64,000 bases of DNA from Actinobacillus equuli. GTDB lineage: Bacteria > Pseudomonadota > Gammaproteobacteria > Enterobacterales > Pasteurellaceae. Of this stretch, positions 62,768-64,000 are shown piece after piece. The notes under the pieces were generated by a model, which worked only from the letters and a program-made list of their open reading frames with translations, did no database searches and was not told the DNA's origin. Positions within the stretch are counted from its first letter, which is position 1; each line of letters opens with the position of its first letter. The stretch spans positions 310,001 to 374,000 of the forward strand of contig NZ_LR134310.1 of NCBI RefSeq assembly GCF_900636745.1, written 5' to 3'. The position numbers and the translations under genes were made by a program.

Positions 62768-63346
62768 TTAAATCTGCTGCATAAGAGGATTAATTTTTGC
62801 ATCAATTGCTTCTCTTGCCCTGAAGATACGTGAACGAACCGTACCTACCGGGCATTGCATCACTTCTGCAATCTCCTCATAGCTTAACCCTTCTAACTCA
62901 CGCAAAGTAATTGCGGTTTTAAGCTCTTCAGGCAAGCTCTCAATTGTGTCAAAAACAACACGTTTTAATTCTTCGGATAACACCATACTTTCCGGCGTAT
63001 CCCCCTCACGAAGTTGCACCCCTACATCAAAACTTTCAGCATCTTCTGCCAAAATATCCTCTTTAGGCGGACGTCTTCCTAAGGCTGTTAAGTGATTCTT
63101 AGCTGTATTTACTGCAATACGATAAAGCCACGTATAAAAAGCACTTTCCCCTCGAAAAGACTCTAACGAACGATAGGCTTTAATAAATGACTCTTGCACA
63201 ATATCTGGAATATCATCACGTGCGACATAACGAGTTAATAAACCCGCTACTCTATTTTGATAACGCACGACGAGTAAATTAAATGCTTTTTTGTCACCTT
63301 GCTGTGCACGCTCAACCAATATTTGATCGGCTACCTGCTCACTCAT
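62768..63346 (-). CDS. rpoE: RNA polymerase sigmaE factor
   Basis: A 192-residue ECF sigma factor (E. coli 191) for envelope stress. Region 2 shows VVRYQNRVAGLLTRYVARDDIPDIVQESFIKAYRS near 26-60 and FYTWLYRIAVNTAKNHL; region 4 shows ITLRELEGLSYEEIAEVMQCPVGTVRSRIFRARE. It recognises GAACTT/TCTGA promoters, and such a promoter lies just upstream, which suggests it drives its own gene. The next gene is the anti-sigma factor rseA. Confidence 0.98.
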   Translation of the reverse strand: MSEQVADQILVERAQQGDKKAFNLLVVRYQNRVAGLLTRYVARDDIPDIVQESFIKAYRSLESFRGESAFYTWLYRIAVNTAKNHLTALGRRPPKEDILAEDAESFDVGVQLREGDTPESMVLSEELKRVVFDTIESLPEELKTAITLRELEGLSYEEIAEVMQCPVGTVRSRIFRAREAIDAKINPLMQQI

Positions 63347-63710
63347 CTATCTGCGTTCTCCTAACTTAGTTACGCGTATATTCTTTCGTCACTTCCACAT
63401 CATATACCACTTAGTATATAAAGCTATTGGAAAGTTCCTAAAAGAATAGGCTAATTAAAAAATTTACAAATCATTTTAATCCGAATATACAAGAAGCCAG
63501 TATTGACGCAAATACATGCTGTTTACTAGACTCCTCACATATAAAAAAATTCAATTTTTCGCTAATAAAAAGATCGTATGGTTAATAAATCAACAAAAAG
63601 ATCATAATCCATATATAAATGAAGCGGTCAGATTTTACTGGATTTTTGCAAAAATACCACTCTATCTGACCGCATCTTTCTATATTTTTAAAATTTTCTG
63701 ATACTTTTCT
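63347..63710. other. Intergenic region between leuA and rpoE
   Basis: 364 bases without a credible protein gene. It contains the sigmaE-type promoter near 63411-63438 and an inverted uptake-word pair (AAGCGGTCAGAT 63622-63633; ATCTGACCGC 63664-63673), which could end leuA transcription. The 61-codon frame at 63516 is AT-rich and unlikely to be a gene. Confidence 0.7.
63411..63438 (-). promoter_or_regulatory. SigmaE-type promoter upstream of rpoE
   Basis: Read on the minus strand: GGAACTT (63438-63432), 16 bases, ACTAA (63415-63411). The -35 is consensus and the -10 matches four of five positions in TCTRA-type sites. It is about 65 bases before the rpoE ATG. Confidence 0.7.
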
Positions 63711-64000
63711 CTATTTCTTTGCTTTTAAATCTGCAACTTTATGTGCACGATAAATCGCATTAATTGCATGAATCAAAGCACGAGCCGAAGACTCAACAAT
63801 ATCAGTAGCTAAACCGACACCATGGAAACGACGTCCTTCATGCTCAACCACAATATCTACCTGTCCTAGTGCCTCTGCTCCTTCACCTTTTGCAGTAAGG
63901 TTATAATGAGACATTTTAATATCCATCCCCACAATTTTGAGAATCGCATTATACACTGCGTCCACCGGACCATTACCACCATTCGACACTTCACTAACAC
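63711..64000 (-). CDS. leuA: 2-isopropylmalate synthase, C-terminal part
   Basis: The window ends inside this gene. The visible 96 residues are the C-terminal regulatory (LeuA dimer) domain: [52 protein letters not shown], which binds leucine for feedback control. The full enzyme condenses acetyl-CoA with 2-oxoisovalerate to start leucine synthesis. The start codon lies beyond base 64000. Confidence 0.92.
   Translation of the reverse strand, partial: VSEVSNGGNGPVDAVYNAILKIVGMDIKMSHYNLTAKGEGAEALGQVDIVVEHEGRRFHGVGLATDIVESSARALIHAINAIYRAHKVADLKAKK

Noticed and set aside
63516-63701. 61-codon frame between leuA and rpoE
   Set aside because: AT-rich, no ribosome binding site, and it includes the uptake-word hairpin.

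Overview
The window reads as chromosomal DNA of an Actinobacillus pleuropneumoniae-group member of the Pasteurellaceae. The evidence is: many Apl-type DNA uptake words (ACAAGCGGT), often as inverted pairs behind genes; an apfABCD type IV pilus locus; a riboswitch-led ribD-ribE-ribBA-ribH operon in the order known from A. pleuropneumoniae; AT-rich codon use; and gamma-proteobacterial housekeeping blocks (leuS-lptE-holA, rpoE-rseA, surA-rsmA). No tRNA, rRNA, insertion sequence, prophage or CRISPR array was seen.

Layout. 0-5 kb: end of a possible NadB-type flavoprotein, a MetE-like methyltransferase, DppA, and sdaC. 5-12 kb: sdaA, a candidate small RNA, mnmC, a 26-residue YnhF-like membrane peptide, trpCF, and the compact yqcC-truC-yoaH-exported protein operon. 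12-18.4 kb: a CYTH triphosphatase, ycjX, smpB, serS, and pepE-dcuC. 18.4-19.8 kb: an AT-rich island with a perfect FNR box, a His/Cys-rich membrane protein and a 22-codon membrane peptide. 19.8-24.2 kb: leuS-lptE-holA. 24.2-28.8 kb (minus): apfA, broken apfB, apfC, apfD, coaE, yacG. 28.9-33.3 kb: radA, pepB, kdsD, greB. 33.3-37.2 kb: riboflavin operon under an FMN riboswitch. 37.2-44.6 kb: glycerol-3-phosphate regulon (glpABC divergent from glpQ-glpT). 44.6-51.7 kb: exported unknown protein, lon, dxr, relA. 51.9-59 kb: hemA, der, hldE, pyrR, surA, rsmA. 59-64 kb (minus): upp, fadD, rseC, rseA, rpoE, and the end of leuA.

How the genes fit together. pepE-dcuC could link Asp-dipeptide cleavage to anaerobic C4-dicarboxylate exchange. 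GlpQ releases glycerol-3-phosphate, GlpT imports it and GlpABC oxidises it to the quinone pool; glpQ and glpT carry the same CRP-site/-10/GlpR-operator geometry. Readable stress promoters precede lon (sigma32 type) and rpoE (sigmaE type). The rpoE locus has no rseB.

The most unusual points are a promoter-to-terminator small RNA candidate after sdaA, a leader peptide overlapping a terminator-like hairpin before sdaA, the FNR-linked His/Cys-rich membrane protein with its small-peptide neighbours, and the two-base frameshift in the pilus ATPase gene apfB.
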